From contig NZ_FOKE01000013.1 of the NCBI RefSeq assembly GCF_900112065.1, forward strand, positions 213,767-277,766: 64,000 nucleotides of DNA, read 5' to 3'. The translations under genes and the position numbers were made by a program. The stretch is from Cohnella sp. OV330 (GTDB lineage Bacteria; Bacillota; Bacilli; Paenibacillales; Paenibacillaceae). The notes beneath the pieces are model-generated. The model was not told where the DNA came from. It was given only the letters and a program-made list of their open reading frames with translations, and did no database searches. Each line of letters begins with the position of its first letter. Positions within the stretch are counted from its first letter, which is position 1. Positions 1-7,592 of the stretch are shown piece by piece.

Positions 1-2335
1 GGCGCACGTAGACGACGGATTCGTCGGCGAAGGTAAGCTTGATATAATCGCCGTGATTCTCGGCGTCGACCGTGTGAGGCGCGCCGCTGCGCTCGTAGGC
101 TTCCATCGTGGACACGATGGTCGTCGCGTTCGTCTTCGGCGTGACGAACGCCGTATGCTTCTGCGCTTCGGTCGCGTACTTGCCCGTAGGCTGGTGCGCA
201 AGGCCGTCCTGCCCGATGAACTGGTCTTCGATCGGCTGCGCCGTCAAGCCGGACGGCGTATACAGCTTGACCTTGAGGCCTGCGCCGCCCTTCAGGATCG
301 TCGCGCCGGATTGGTCGCCGTCGATCTGCAGGTCGTCCTCGGCGTGCAGCCGCCACTCGAACTTGGCGCCCGCCGGATCGGCCGTCGCCAGCTTGTCGAC
401 GACGACGAACGTCGACGGCCGCACGTAGATGATGCTGCGGTCAGCCTGCGTGAGCACGCCCGCGTAGGCCTTGGATGCATCGCCGCTCGTCGCGTCGAAG
501 TCGGGATGCGCGACGAAGCCCGTGATCTTGCCGTCGGCGTCGATGCTATTGATGGGCTGACCCTTTTTGCCGTCGTACGTGATCGCGTTCGAGGCGAGCG
601 TCTGCTTGCCGTAATTCTTGTCGTGGTCGGTAAAGTATTCGTCGTAAAAGCCGCTCTCGATCACCAGCGATTCGCCGAACGCCTTCACCACGAAACTGTT
701 CTGGTCCGCATGGCTATGGTTAAAGCTGCCGAAGGGACTGGACTTGAAGAACAGGGAGACGCGCTTCGGATCGTAAAGCTCGGAGTGCATGGCGACGACG
801 CCGATGTCCTCGAACCACTTGGCGTCCGGCAGATCCACCGGCGGCATCTCGCCCAGATCGTCGTCTCCGTAGAAATAGTTGGCGAGCTCGTCGCCGATGG
901 GCGAACCGATCGCCTCCGCCTCCCACTTGAGCCTCGAGTCGCCATAGATCTGCGAGAGACGGTTCAAGATGGTTACGCTAGGGTAGCCCGGATAGTCCTC
1001 GCTGCCGTCGCCGAACACGCCGCCCGGGCTGCTGTGCGGGAAGGCGTAGAGCGGGTACAGCCCCTCGTTTCGAGAATAGGCCTTGTCGTAAAGGTTGAAG
1101 CCGCCCGCGCTCAGCAGGACGTCCATGAACTCCTTGCTGAACAGGGACGACCACTGCCAGTAGCCCGTGCCCTGCGACCAGCCGCCGTCTTCGCCGCCCC
1201 AGGGAGGCAGAAGGTTGATGAAGGCGGGCACGATCTGGCGGAACCACTGCTCCGCGGCCGGCTCGTCGTGCAGCAGCGCCGTCGCGATGACGCCCATGTA
1301 GCCGAAGGCCGTCCATCCATGCGAATCGTACGGGTTTTTCCAGATCGTGTGGGTGTCGATCAAGTCGCTCACCATCGTATTCGTCCGCTCGACGATCATA
1401 TTCCGCACGGTCTGCCGCTCCGTCTCGGACAGCAGATCGTAGATCCAGTCGTAGGCCGTCGCAGACTTGAGCGCGATGTAACGGTGAACCTGATCGTTGA
1501 TGACGTAGCTGGTATCGCCGTCCGGATCCCAACTCGCGATGCTGAGCAGCCTCTCCTTGGCGTCCGCGCCCGCGTCCGCCCGGCCCGTCACGAGGTAGAT
1601 GAAGGCCGCGTCCAGCATCTTGCTCACGATGGCATCGGATTCCGCGCGGAATTTGGACAGCGCTTCAATGTACGCCGTATCCCGCGGGTGGGACGAATCG
1701 AACGGAAAGTCCGGCTGGGCCGGCGGACTCAGCGGAATGTTGGCTTCGACCGTCACCAGCTTCTTGTCGTAGGTCTCTTTGCCGATACCCGTCTTCAAAT
1801 CTTGGAACTCGTCCAGCGTATCGTCGGTCGTCCAGATCCGCGGGTGGCCCGTCGTAACCTGTTCGATGATATCCTCGATGGGAGGTACGGGGAACGGCAT
1901 GTTCTGCTCCTCTATGCGGAACCTTCTGACGTCGCTCCATTCCGACCAGCCGTCCGCCGGCTTGTGATACTTGACGCGCCAATACCAGGTGCCGGCATCG
2001 AACGCGTGCGGGAAATTATAGTAGTTGACCGTCAACGCGTCATTTTCATAGACGACGTCGGCCACCGAGCTGCTGCGGCTGACCTGCAGGTCGTAGCCAT
2101 CCGCGCCCGGGACCGCCGGCCAGTGAAAGTCCGGCGGATTCTGCGTCGTGACGAGTCCGTCGCTTGGTCCGAACGGCATATTGGTGCCGTCGAGCACGGA
2201 CGCGGGCCACCCCGTGGCGGCTGCGGCAGGCTGGACAAAAGGCCATCCGCCCAGGCAGCCGAGCAGCATCGCAAGCGCCATCGCGCCGGCGATCCTTCTT
2301 CTGAAGCGCCGTCCCATGAGCTGTGCTTGAAACAT
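1..2335 (-). CDS. Secreted heparinase II/III-like protein with DUF4962-type N-terminus (3' end outside window)
   Basis: The protein starts at the ATG at 2335 behind AAAGGAG and runs off the left edge after about 778 codons. Residues 1-40 form a signal peptide (arginine-rich start, hydrophobic core, end at ...QPAAAA). A fibronectin-like sandwich follows, then an all-alpha toroid, then a beta-sandwich carrying the heparinase II/III hallmark FNHSHADQNSF at about residues 535-545. Members of this fold are polysaccharide lyases or related enzymes acting on acidic glycans; the substrate here cannot be told. The opposite strand is also open over most of this length, but only the minus frame gives a signal peptide and family motifs. 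The gene appears to stand alone. Confidence 0.88.
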   Translation of the reverse strand, partial: MFQAQLMGRRFRRRIAGAMALAMLLGCLGGWPFVQPAAAATGWPASVLDGTNMPFGPSDGLVTTQNPPDFHWPAVPGADGYDLQVSRSSSVADVVYENDALTVNYYNFPHAFDAGTWYWRVKYHKPADGWSEWSDVRRFRIEEQNMPFPVPPIEDIIEQVTTGHPRIWTTDDTLDEFQDLKTGIGKETYDKKLVTVEANIPLSPPAQPDFPFDSSHPRDTAYIEALSKFRAESDAIVSKMLDAAFIYLVTGRADAGADAKERLLSIASWDPDGDTSYVINDQVHRYIALKSATAYDWIYDLLSETERQTVRNMIVERTNTMVSDLIDTHTIWKNPYDSHGWTAFGYMGVIATALLHDEPAAEQWFRQIVPAFINLLPPWGGEDGGWSQGTGYWQWSSLFSKEFMDVLLSAGGFNLYDKAYSRNEGLYPLYAFPHSSPGGVFGDGSEDYPGYPSVTILNRLSQIYGDSRLKWEAEAIGSPIGDELANYFYGDDDLGEMPPVDLPDAKWFEDIGVVAMHSELYDPKRVSLFFKSSPFGSFNHSHADQNSFVVKAFGESLVIESGFYDEYFTDHDKNYGKQTLASNAITYDGKKGQPINSIDADGKITGFVAHPDFDATSGDASKAYAGVLTQADRSIIYVRPSTFVVVDKLATADPAGAKFEWRLHAEDDLQIDGDQSGATILKGGAGLKVKLYTPSGLTAQPIEDQFIGQDGLAHQPTGKYATEAQKHTAFVTPKTNATTIVSTMEAYERSGAPHTVDAENHGDYIKLTFADESVVYVR

Positions 2336-2593
2336 CAACCATCATCTCCTTTGTTTATGTATTCGCTTACATTTTAGGGCAGGCTTCGCTCGCCGGTAAA
2401 TCGGCTGAATTGTCGCACCATCGACTTCTTCTCGATTTTCCGGTAAAAGTATTAGGCAATTGAAAAAAGCCCAGGGTGACTTGGGGTGGCGGAGCGAGAG
2501 TAGACCGTGGCGCGTTCCTGTGGGGGTTTACGGCGGCGTGGGCTAGGCGTGAACGTGCGTGAACGTGAGCTCGTTCTTGGACGGGCTGCGCAG

Positions 2594-2770
2594 CGGACCT
2601 GGTTCCGTTATTCTAGCGTGTCATGCGAACATCGAGGTGCTCGCGGACCGCGGTTCCGCTATTTCCTCCGGATGAGGCTCGAAACGCCGCTTTTACACGA
2701 AATAGCGTCACCTGTGTCCGATAACTCTCCAAAACGCCGTTGTTGGCGCAAATAACGGATCCTGGGTCCG
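2594..2770. repeat. Four-copy intergenic element, family 1 (+,+,-,-)
   Basis: A ~24-bp motif of the form CGGACCnnGGTTCCGTTATT occurs at 2594 and 2644 in plus orientation and, reverse-complemented, ending at 2720 and 2770. Both pairs are offset by exactly 50 bp. Outer and inner copies can pair as nested arms. The same design recurs at 27225-27402. Confidence 0.85.
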
Positions 2771-2847
2771 CGCGCGGGAGGCGAGCCTCCTGTGCCAGTA
2801 CGTCATTGCGTGCAACTACAACTCAATCGGCTTGATGCCAAGCAACG

Positions 2848-2879
2848 ACAGCCCTGGACTGAAAATAAAGTCCTGGGCT
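2848..2879 (-). terminator. Stem-loop downstream of the monooxygenase gene
   Basis: CAGCCCTGGACT pairs with AGTCCTGGGCTG around an 8-nt AT-rich loop. It lies 23 bp beyond the stop of the minus-strand gene ending at 2902. There is no strong T-run, so a terminator role is only probable. Confidence 0.5.
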
Positions 2880-2901
2880 GCCGCTATCATATAAATTGAA
2901 C

Positions 2902-3231
2902 TTATTCGGTTTTTTCAAATCCATAATCCCGTTCGACCTTACAAATTCTTGTTTTATAAGTGAGGTACCAATCAGATATACCCTTGCGTTGGGCGAGTAA
3001 ATGTCGTTCGTTTTGTTTCCATTTTTGTATCGCTTCTAACGACTCCCAATAAGATACAGTAATGCCTACGCCTTCTCTAGCGCTCTCCACGCCTAGAAAT
3101 CCAGGTTGGACGGACGCGAGTTTTTCCATTTCATCTGCCATTTCCGCATATCCGTTATCCCCATCCGTTCGTTCGGACGTAAAAATCACTGCATAATAGG
3201 GCGGTTCCGGGGTATTGACGATTCCGCTCAT
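2902..3231 (-). CDS. Antibiotic-biosynthesis-monooxygenase (ABM) domain protein
   Basis: A 109-residue single-domain protein of the dimeric ferredoxin-like ABM fold. Typical features are the YYAVIFTSER first strand, a GFLGVES strand, and the ITVSYWESLEAIQKWK segment. Members are small cofactor-free oxygenases, heme-degrading proteins or of unknown function; the substrate is unknown. It starts 11 bp after the stop of the ECF41 sigma gene, so the two are almost surely co-transcribed as the last genes of the operon starting at 5385. Together with the flavin oxidoreductase it suggests a redox function. Base composition is visibly more AT-rich than the surrounding sequence. Confidence 0.85.
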   Translation of the reverse strand: MSGIVNTPEPPYYAVIFTSERTDGDNGYAEMADEMEKLASVQPGFLGVESAREGVGITVSYWESLEAIQKWKQNERHLLAQRKGISDWYLTYKTRICKVERDYGFEKTE

Positions 3232-3242
3232 GTCAGTACCTC

Positions 3243-4115
3243 CTATAGGTGTCTTAACTTTTCCGGATTGGCGACCGTATAGATCGCTTCGATCTTCTGA
3301 TTTTTATAAGCAAAAGAATAAACGTATTTCACCTCATCGCCCAGACGTATAAGGATTCCGGGGAGCCCATTCACCGGAAGGAACGAGAACGTCAATTTAC
3401 CCGCATGCATGAGGATCGCGTTTTGATGCAGCTTCAGCACGTTCTCGAATCCGACGACAGGCACTTGCGCCGCTCTTACTTTGCCTCCGCCGTCCGAGTA
3501 GAGCACGACGTTTTCGCTTACCAGTTCAAGAAGCTTCGTCGTATTTCCTTGCAGCAGCGAATTCACGAACTCTTTGATCTTATCCTCCGCAACGGAAACC
3601 GACGGCTGCTTATCCGGGTCGAAATGGATGCTTTTTTTGGCGCGGTGGAATATTTGCCGGCAATTCACGCTGCTTTTCCCGACGATATCGGCAATCTCGT
3701 CAAACGAATAATGAAAAATCTCTCGAAGAAGAAAAACCGCCCTTTCCGTTGCGCTCAATTGCTGCAGAAGCAGAAGATAAGCCGTGGAAATCGACTCCGA
3801 CCGCAAATATCGATTAGATGGATCGATGTCCGAAGCCCCCTTTTCGAGCAGGGGCTCCGGAAGCCATGGGCCGACGTACATTTCCCGCTTTCTGGCCGAC
3901 GAGCGCAGAAGATCAAGACAACGATTCGTTACGATTTTATATAGGAATGCCCGTTCGTTATGGATTGTCCCGGCGTCGTTCATTCCGTCATAGCTCAAAA
4001 AAGCATCCTGTACGATATCTTCCGCATCCATGACGCTGCCGAGCATTCGATAGGCTAACGAAAACAGCTCCGTCTTATGACGATTATATAACTCCTCTGT
4101 GTTCATTAAAGCCAT
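3243..4115 (-). CDS. ECF41-family RNA polymerase sigma factor with SnoaL-like C-terminal domain
   Basis: A 290-residue sigma-70-family factor. Region 2 spans about residues 10-75 (YRMLGSVMDAEDIVQD) and region 4 about 105-165. The linker carries WLPEP at 84-88; the C-terminal SnoaL-like domain carries DGGG at 208-211 and ends with NPEKL at 283-287. These three motifs are the published signature of ECF41, whose C-terminal extension modulates the sigma factor instead of a classical anti-sigma factor. The start at 4115 has AAGGAG; an ATG at 4106 is also possible. It overlaps the end of the oxidoreductase gene by 32 bp, indicating translational coupling. Its own promoter consensus lies ahead of that partner gene (5418-5444). 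Confidence 0.93.
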   Translation of the reverse strand: MALMNTEELYNRHKTELFSLAYRMLGSVMDAEDIVQDAFLSYDGMNDAGTIHNERAFLYKIVTNRCLDLLRSSARKREMYVGPWLPEPLLEKGASDIDPSNRYLRSESISTAYLLLLQQLSATERAVFLLREIFHYSFDEIADIVGKSSVNCRQIFHRAKKSIHFDPDKQPSVSVAEDKIKEFVNSLLQGNTTKLLELVSENVVLYSDGGGKVRAAQVPVVGFENVLKLHQNAILMHAGKLTFSFLPVNGLPGILIRLGDEVKYVYSFAYKNQKIEAIYTVANPEKLRHL

Positions 4116-5385
4116 TCCTCTCCTTACGCTCAAGGGAGAGCATGTGTTGTACGGCTCTTCTGGCGCTTGCCGTCGCGGCATCGACCAATACTTCACCGTG
4201 CGACGCCCATTCTCCTGCTACATATAATCCTTGTATTTCCGGAACGGCGGGTCCGGGATTCTCATGACGTTTCAGATGCATAAAGTCGTGACAAACGGTC
4301 ATTTTCGGAAGGTATTGCTTGACGATCAATTCTTCCCGCCATCCCGGCTGCATCAAATCCAGCACGCCCTCCAGTTCTTGCAAATCTTTATCCGGGTCCG
4401 ATTCTTTCCCTTGGTACTTAATGAGCGATATGACTTGGGCGCCATCGTCGCTTAGATAAGCCGCACGCGAATAATTGCTAAAGAGCACGGTCTGATCGAT
4501 CCCGTAAGCAAATTGTTGTTTGGGCTCGGGAAGTCGCTTCAAAGCCACATCCAAGCAGGCCGCGTTGACCTCAATCGCTTGTTGTTTCCAGGTATGAAGG
4601 GAGGTTTTTTCCGCAAAAGGCACCAACTCATTGGCGATAGCAGGCGATGTGGCAAGGATAACATGGTCCGTATCGATTTTCGTTCCGTCTTCGCAGAGAA
4701 CCTGCCGCACGATCCCGCCACGGGTATCGATGGACGAGACTTTGGTATTTGTTAAAAATCGCACGCTCAGGTCGGATGCCTTTTTGCGCAATTCCTCGAT
4801 CAATTCTCCCCAGCCGCGATCCAGGTACAACGCGCCGTTAAGGGCATTCTGCAGCTGTTTCAATGCAGGACCCGCGGCCGGCAAATCCGGTCCGACTACA
4901 TAACTGGCGGCACGAAGCAACGAATAAAAAATATTGCGCACCATGGGATCTTGCAAATTCCCTTCGACCCACTCGCGGATACTGATCCGGTCAAAATGAC
5001 GCGTATCCGCTTTTTTAACTTTCATAAGGCAGGAAGCAAACTCCATCTTTCCTTTCCAAGACAACAGCGGGGTCGTAAACAAGGATTTCATATCCGAAGG
5101 CAAGGCGCTCAATTTCCCTTTCCAAATGCCGTAAGCGAACGAGGAAGGCCGCTTTCCTTGCAAGGTCAGCCCCAATTCCCGGAAAGTCGCATACGCATCT
5201 CCCTTATACAAGGAATGCGCGCCCAAATTGAAGTAGGCTCCTTTTTTCTTATTGGAAATGGCTCGGCCGCCTAAGCGATTCTGTTTTTCAATGACCACCG
5301 TTTGTTTCCCGGCTTTGGCTGCATAAATAGCAGCGGTTAAACCCGCAATCCCTCCGCCAACCACGACCACGTCAACCTTTTGCAT
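4084..5385 (-). CDS. FAD-dependent oxidoreductase (amine oxidase / phytoene desaturase-like), ECF41 partner
   Basis: A 433-residue flavoprotein. The N-terminus has the dinucleotide-binding motif VVVGGGIAGLTAA (about residues 7-19), the acidic strand end VVIEKQNRLGGRA, and a C-terminal YVAGEWASHGEVLVDAA motif that contacts FAD in the amine-oxidase/desaturase superfamily. The substrate is unknown. It is the first gene of a three-gene unit (oxidoreductase, ECF41 sigma, ABM monooxygenase). ECF41 sigma factors are known to be linked to carboxymuconolactone decarboxylases, oxidoreductases or epimerases, and this gene fills the oxidoreductase place. The ATG at 5385 follows GAAGGGATGATGAGCG. Confidence 0.88.
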   Translation of the reverse strand: MQKVDVVVVGGGIAGLTAAIYAAKAGKQTVVIEKQNRLGGRAISNKKKGAYFNLGAHSLYKGDAYATFRELGLTLQGKRPSSFAYGIWKGKLSALPSDMKSLFTTPLLSWKGKMEFASCLMKVKKADTRHFDRISIREWVEGNLQDPMVRNIFYSLLRAASYVVGPDLPAAGPALKQLQNALNGALYLDRGWGELIEELRKKASDLSVRFLTNTKVSSIDTRGGIVRQVLCEDGTKIDTDHVILATSPAIANELVPFAEKTSLHTWKQQAIEVNAACLDVALKRLPEPKQQFAYGIDQTVLFSNYSRAAYLSDDGAQVISLIKYQGKESDPDKDLQELEGVLDLMQPGWREELIVKQYLPKMTVCHDFMHLKRHENPGPAVPEIQGLYVAGEWASHGEVLVDAATASARRAVQHMLSLERKERNGFNEHRGVI

Positions 5386-5417
5386 CGCTCATCATCCCTT
5401 CGCAATTTTACCCGTAT

Positions 5418-5444
5418 GACGGGGAAGGGATTTGAAGTGTGACA
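5418..5444 (-). promoter_or_regulatory. ECF41-type promoter of the oxidoreductase-sigma operon
   Basis: On the minus strand TGTCACA (5438-5444) is followed after exactly 16 bp by CGTC (5418-5421). This equals the ECF41 promoter consensus TGTCACA-N16-CGTC. The CGTC lies 32 bp ahead of the ATG at 5385, so the sigma factor probably activates its own operon. Confidence 0.88.
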
Positions 5445-5452
5445 GGATACGC

Positions 5453-5491
5453 AAAAAAAAGGGAGCAGTTACCGCGGCGGCGAACTGCTCC
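5453..5491 (-). terminator. Rho-independent terminator
   Basis: GGAGCAGTT pairs with AACTGCTCC (5463-5491). On the minus strand it is followed by eight T (5453-5460). It is the second stop signal downstream of the siderophore-binding gene and also shields the ECF41 promoter. Confidence 0.75.
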
Positions 5492-5633
5492 TGGATTACT
5501 CGAATAACATCTTAACAAGGCGGTTGAAGCGCTGTATGCGAGCCGTCTCGCTATTATGCCGTAACCTCGGCGCCGTCCGCTTGCCCTTTTCGTCGATTTA
5601 TGCACAAGATTCGCGCAGACGTTGCCGCACGAC

Positions 5634-5657
5634 AAAAAGAGGACGCTCTCGCGTCCC
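5634..5657 (-). terminator. Rho-independent terminator of the siderophore-binding gene
   Basis: GGACGC-N4-GCGTCC hairpin followed on the minus strand by TCTTTTTG, 22 bp beyond the stop codon at 5679. Confidence 0.8.
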
Positions 5658-5678
5658 CATTCGCCGGTGCATGGGCGT

Positions 5679-6671
5679 TTAGGCCTTGCCCAGGATTCCT
5701 TCTTTGAAAATGTTCAACAGATATTCGAGCGTCGTCGGATCGCTGTAGCTGGAAGCTTCGGTATCGATCTCGATGACATGGCCCGCCTTGACGGCCGGCA
5801 TGTTCTTCCAGGTGTCCGTGTTCAGGGCGCCGTTGTCTCCGGTCGCGCTCCTGCTGAGGATGATATAATCGCCGGCGTACTCCGGCAGCACTTCGGTCGA
5901 CAGCGTGTAATAGCCCGGGCCGAGCGCGTCCTTCTTGACCTTCTCCGGCATGCCGAGCCCCATCGCCTGGTACACGATCTCCGTGCCGCGGGCCCAGTTG
6001 TTGCCGAAAACGTAGAACTGCTTGTCGAACAATTCGAATACCGTCACGGTGACGTCCGCGCCCGCCTTCGCCTTGATCTCGGCGCCGATATCGGCTGCGC
6101 GCTTCGAGAAGTCGTCGGCCCAAGCCTGCGCTTCCTGCTCCTTGTTCAAGAGCTTGCCGATCTCGATCTGCTGCTTCAGGTAGTCGAGCTTGCCCCACGT
6201 GTAGACGACGGTCGGCGCGATTTCCTTGAGCTTGTCGATGTTTTTCTCGGTGCTGCCGACGATGATGAGGTCGGGGTTCAACTCAATGATCTTCTCCAGA
6301 TTCTCGGCGGAGACGATCTCGACGCCCTGCACCTTATCTTTGAAAAGCGGGTTGCCTGCCGTCCATTGGTCGACGCCGACGAGCGTGCCGCCCAGCGAGA
6401 GGACGTTGGGCGCGCTGCTCAGCGCGATGATGCGCTTGGGCGCGGCGGGGACTTCGACCGGTCCGTTCTCGGATTCGTAGGCGATCGTGCCGGAGGCGTC
6501 GGCGCTCGCGGATGCGCCGGCCGACGGCGATGCCGATGCGCTCGCGGACGGCGAGGCGGATTCGCCCGCGCTCTGCGACGCGCCTGCGTTATTGTTGTTC
6601 GCGTTGTTGCCGCACGCGCTCACGACCAGCGCGAGCAGCAGAAACAACGGGGCCCACATTTTCTTTTTCAT
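5679..6671 (-). CDS. Iron-siderophore ABC transporter substrate-binding lipoprotein (FecB/FhuD type)
   Basis: A 330-residue lipoprotein with signal peptide MKKKMWAPLFLLL and lipobox VSAC, then an Asn/Ser/Ala-rich linker, then the class-III binding-protein fold: PKRIIALSSAPNVLSLGGT, NPDLIIVGS, then a long helix and the C-terminal lobe with TDTWKNMPAVKAGHVIEID. It would bind a ferric siderophore outside the membrane and deliver it to a permease. No permease or ATPase is adjacent, so it must use components encoded elsewhere. The ATG at 6671 is chosen because an in-frame ATG at 6701 lies at the edge of the Fur box. Two terminators follow. Confidence 0.93.
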   Translation of the reverse strand: MKKKMWAPLFLLLALVVSACGNNANNNNAGASQSAGESASPSASASASPSAGASASADASGTIAYESENGPVEVPAAPKRIIALSSAPNVLSLGGTLVGVDQWTAGNPLFKDKVQGVEIVSAENLEKIIELNPDLIIVGSTEKNIDKLKEIAPTVVYTWGKLDYLKQQIEIGKLLNKEQEAQAWADDFSKRAADIGAEIKAKAGADVTVTVFELFDKQFYVFGNNWARGTEIVYQAMGLGMPEKVKKDALGPGYYTLSTEVLPEYAGDYIILSRSATGDNGALNTDTWKNMPAVKAGHVIEIDTEASSYSDPTTLEYLLNIFKEGILGKA

Positions 6672-6702
6672 TGTTGGTTCGACTCTCCCTTTTCCGTTCA
6701 TT

Positions 6703-6717
6703 CGATAATGATTATCA
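6703..6717. promoter_or_regulatory. Fur box
   Basis: CGATAATGATTATCA matches the 7-1-7 Fur consensus TGATAAT-N-ATTATCA at 14 of 15 positions. It lies 32 bp upstream of the siderophore-binding protein start, so the gene is expected to be induced by iron starvation. Confidence 0.88.
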
Positions 6718-6776
6718 GTATCACTGATCTAACTATAGAGATGCCTTCCGTCAAAGTCAATACGGGCGCGGGGCAA

Positions 6777-7316
6777 CTACTCGCCCCAAACGCTGCGTGT
6801 CTCAAAATAGTCATAATCTTGCCCATCGGATAGCCTGCGCCGGTCGACCGGCCGGAATCCGGCCTTCAGCAGCACGCCGCGGGAAGCGCCGTTCATGGGC
6901 TTCACGATGGCAGCCACCCGTTCAAGTTCGGTATGCCGGAATATAAATGCCCGTATGGCTTGGACCGCACTCGTCGCATAACCGCGGCCGCGATAGTCTT
7001 TGGAGACGGCATACGCCACCTCGCGGTCCGCCGGATCCAGAAGATCGTTCGGAAATACGCCGCACCAGCCGATCAGCCGTTCGTCCGCCTTGTGCTCGAT
7101 CGCGAGCAGGATGCGCACGTCCGCCGGATCGAAGCGGCCGTAGCTGCCGATGACGAACGACAGGAAATCTGCCAGCTGTGCCTCGGTCATCGCCCAATCG
7201 GGCAGGAGATCGGTAATCTCGGTCTGCATGGTGAGCGCGCGCAGCGCGTCCAGATCCTGCGGCGCGAACGCGCGGAGGCGGATCGAATCGGTTTCTATCG
7301 TAAAGGAAAGCGTCAT
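6777..7316 (-). CDS. GNAT-family N-acetyltransferase (RimJ/RimL type)
   Basis: A 179-residue GNAT protein. It begins with the IRLRAFAPQDLDALRALT module typical of RimJ/RimL-like enzymes. The acetyl-CoA-binding motif A is RGRGYATSAVQAIRAF, followed by ERVAAIVKPMNGASRGVLLKAGF. The acceptor (ribosomal protein, antibiotic or other amine) cannot be predicted. The start at 7316 is chosen over the more distant in-frame ATG at 7445 because GAGGTG lies at proper spacing and the family homology begins there. It is a single gene with no obvious partner. Confidence 0.88.
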   Translation of the reverse strand: MTLSFTIETDSIRLRAFAPQDLDALRALTMQTEITDLLPDWAMTEAQLADFLSFVIGSYGRFDPADVRILLAIEHKADERLIGWCGVFPNDLLDPADREVAYAVSKDYRGRGYATSAVQAIRAFIFRHTELERVAAIVKPMNGASRGVLLKAGFRPVDRRRLSDGQDYDYFETRSVWGE

Positions 7317-7592
7317 TTGGAAAGCACCTCGTCGGTTTATTGGTATTCGGCATTCGGCGCAAATCAAAAAGCGAAGCGCCTTAAAGAAAGGCACTCCGCA
7401 AGTATCGTTTGCATACTTGTCTTGAAGTCCCTTGTAACGGCTCATGAAGACGCACGTATCCCGTCTATGAAATCACGAGATTTTTTGCGCGTGCTTCGTC
7501 CATTACAAGGAAACTGGCATAAAGGATAAATGCTCCTTCCGCATACAACCTGAGTTCAGGATAAAACGTACTGCGTCCGTTGTAAAGAAGGA

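Larger units (their letters stand above)
2336..2901. other. Intergenic region without a supported gene
   Basis: It holds the four-copy inverted element at 2594-2770 and a stem-loop at 2848-2879. A short plus-strand open frame (about 2507-2755) runs through the repeats and shows no family features, so it is not called as a gene. Confidence 0.7.

Noticed and set aside
53..2377. Long plus-strand open frame of 774 codons opposite the heparinase-like gene
   Set aside because: It has no family features and is highly Arg-rich; the minus strand gives a signal peptide, ribosome site and the FNHSHADQNSF motif. High GC leaves the antisense frame open.
2507..2755. Short plus-strand frame in the first large intergenic region
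   Set aside because: It runs through the quadruple repeat element and lacks a plausible protein fold.
5408..5635. 75-codon minus-strand frame between two terminators
   Set aside because: It covers a terminator and the ECF41 promoter, and its composition is unlike a real protein.
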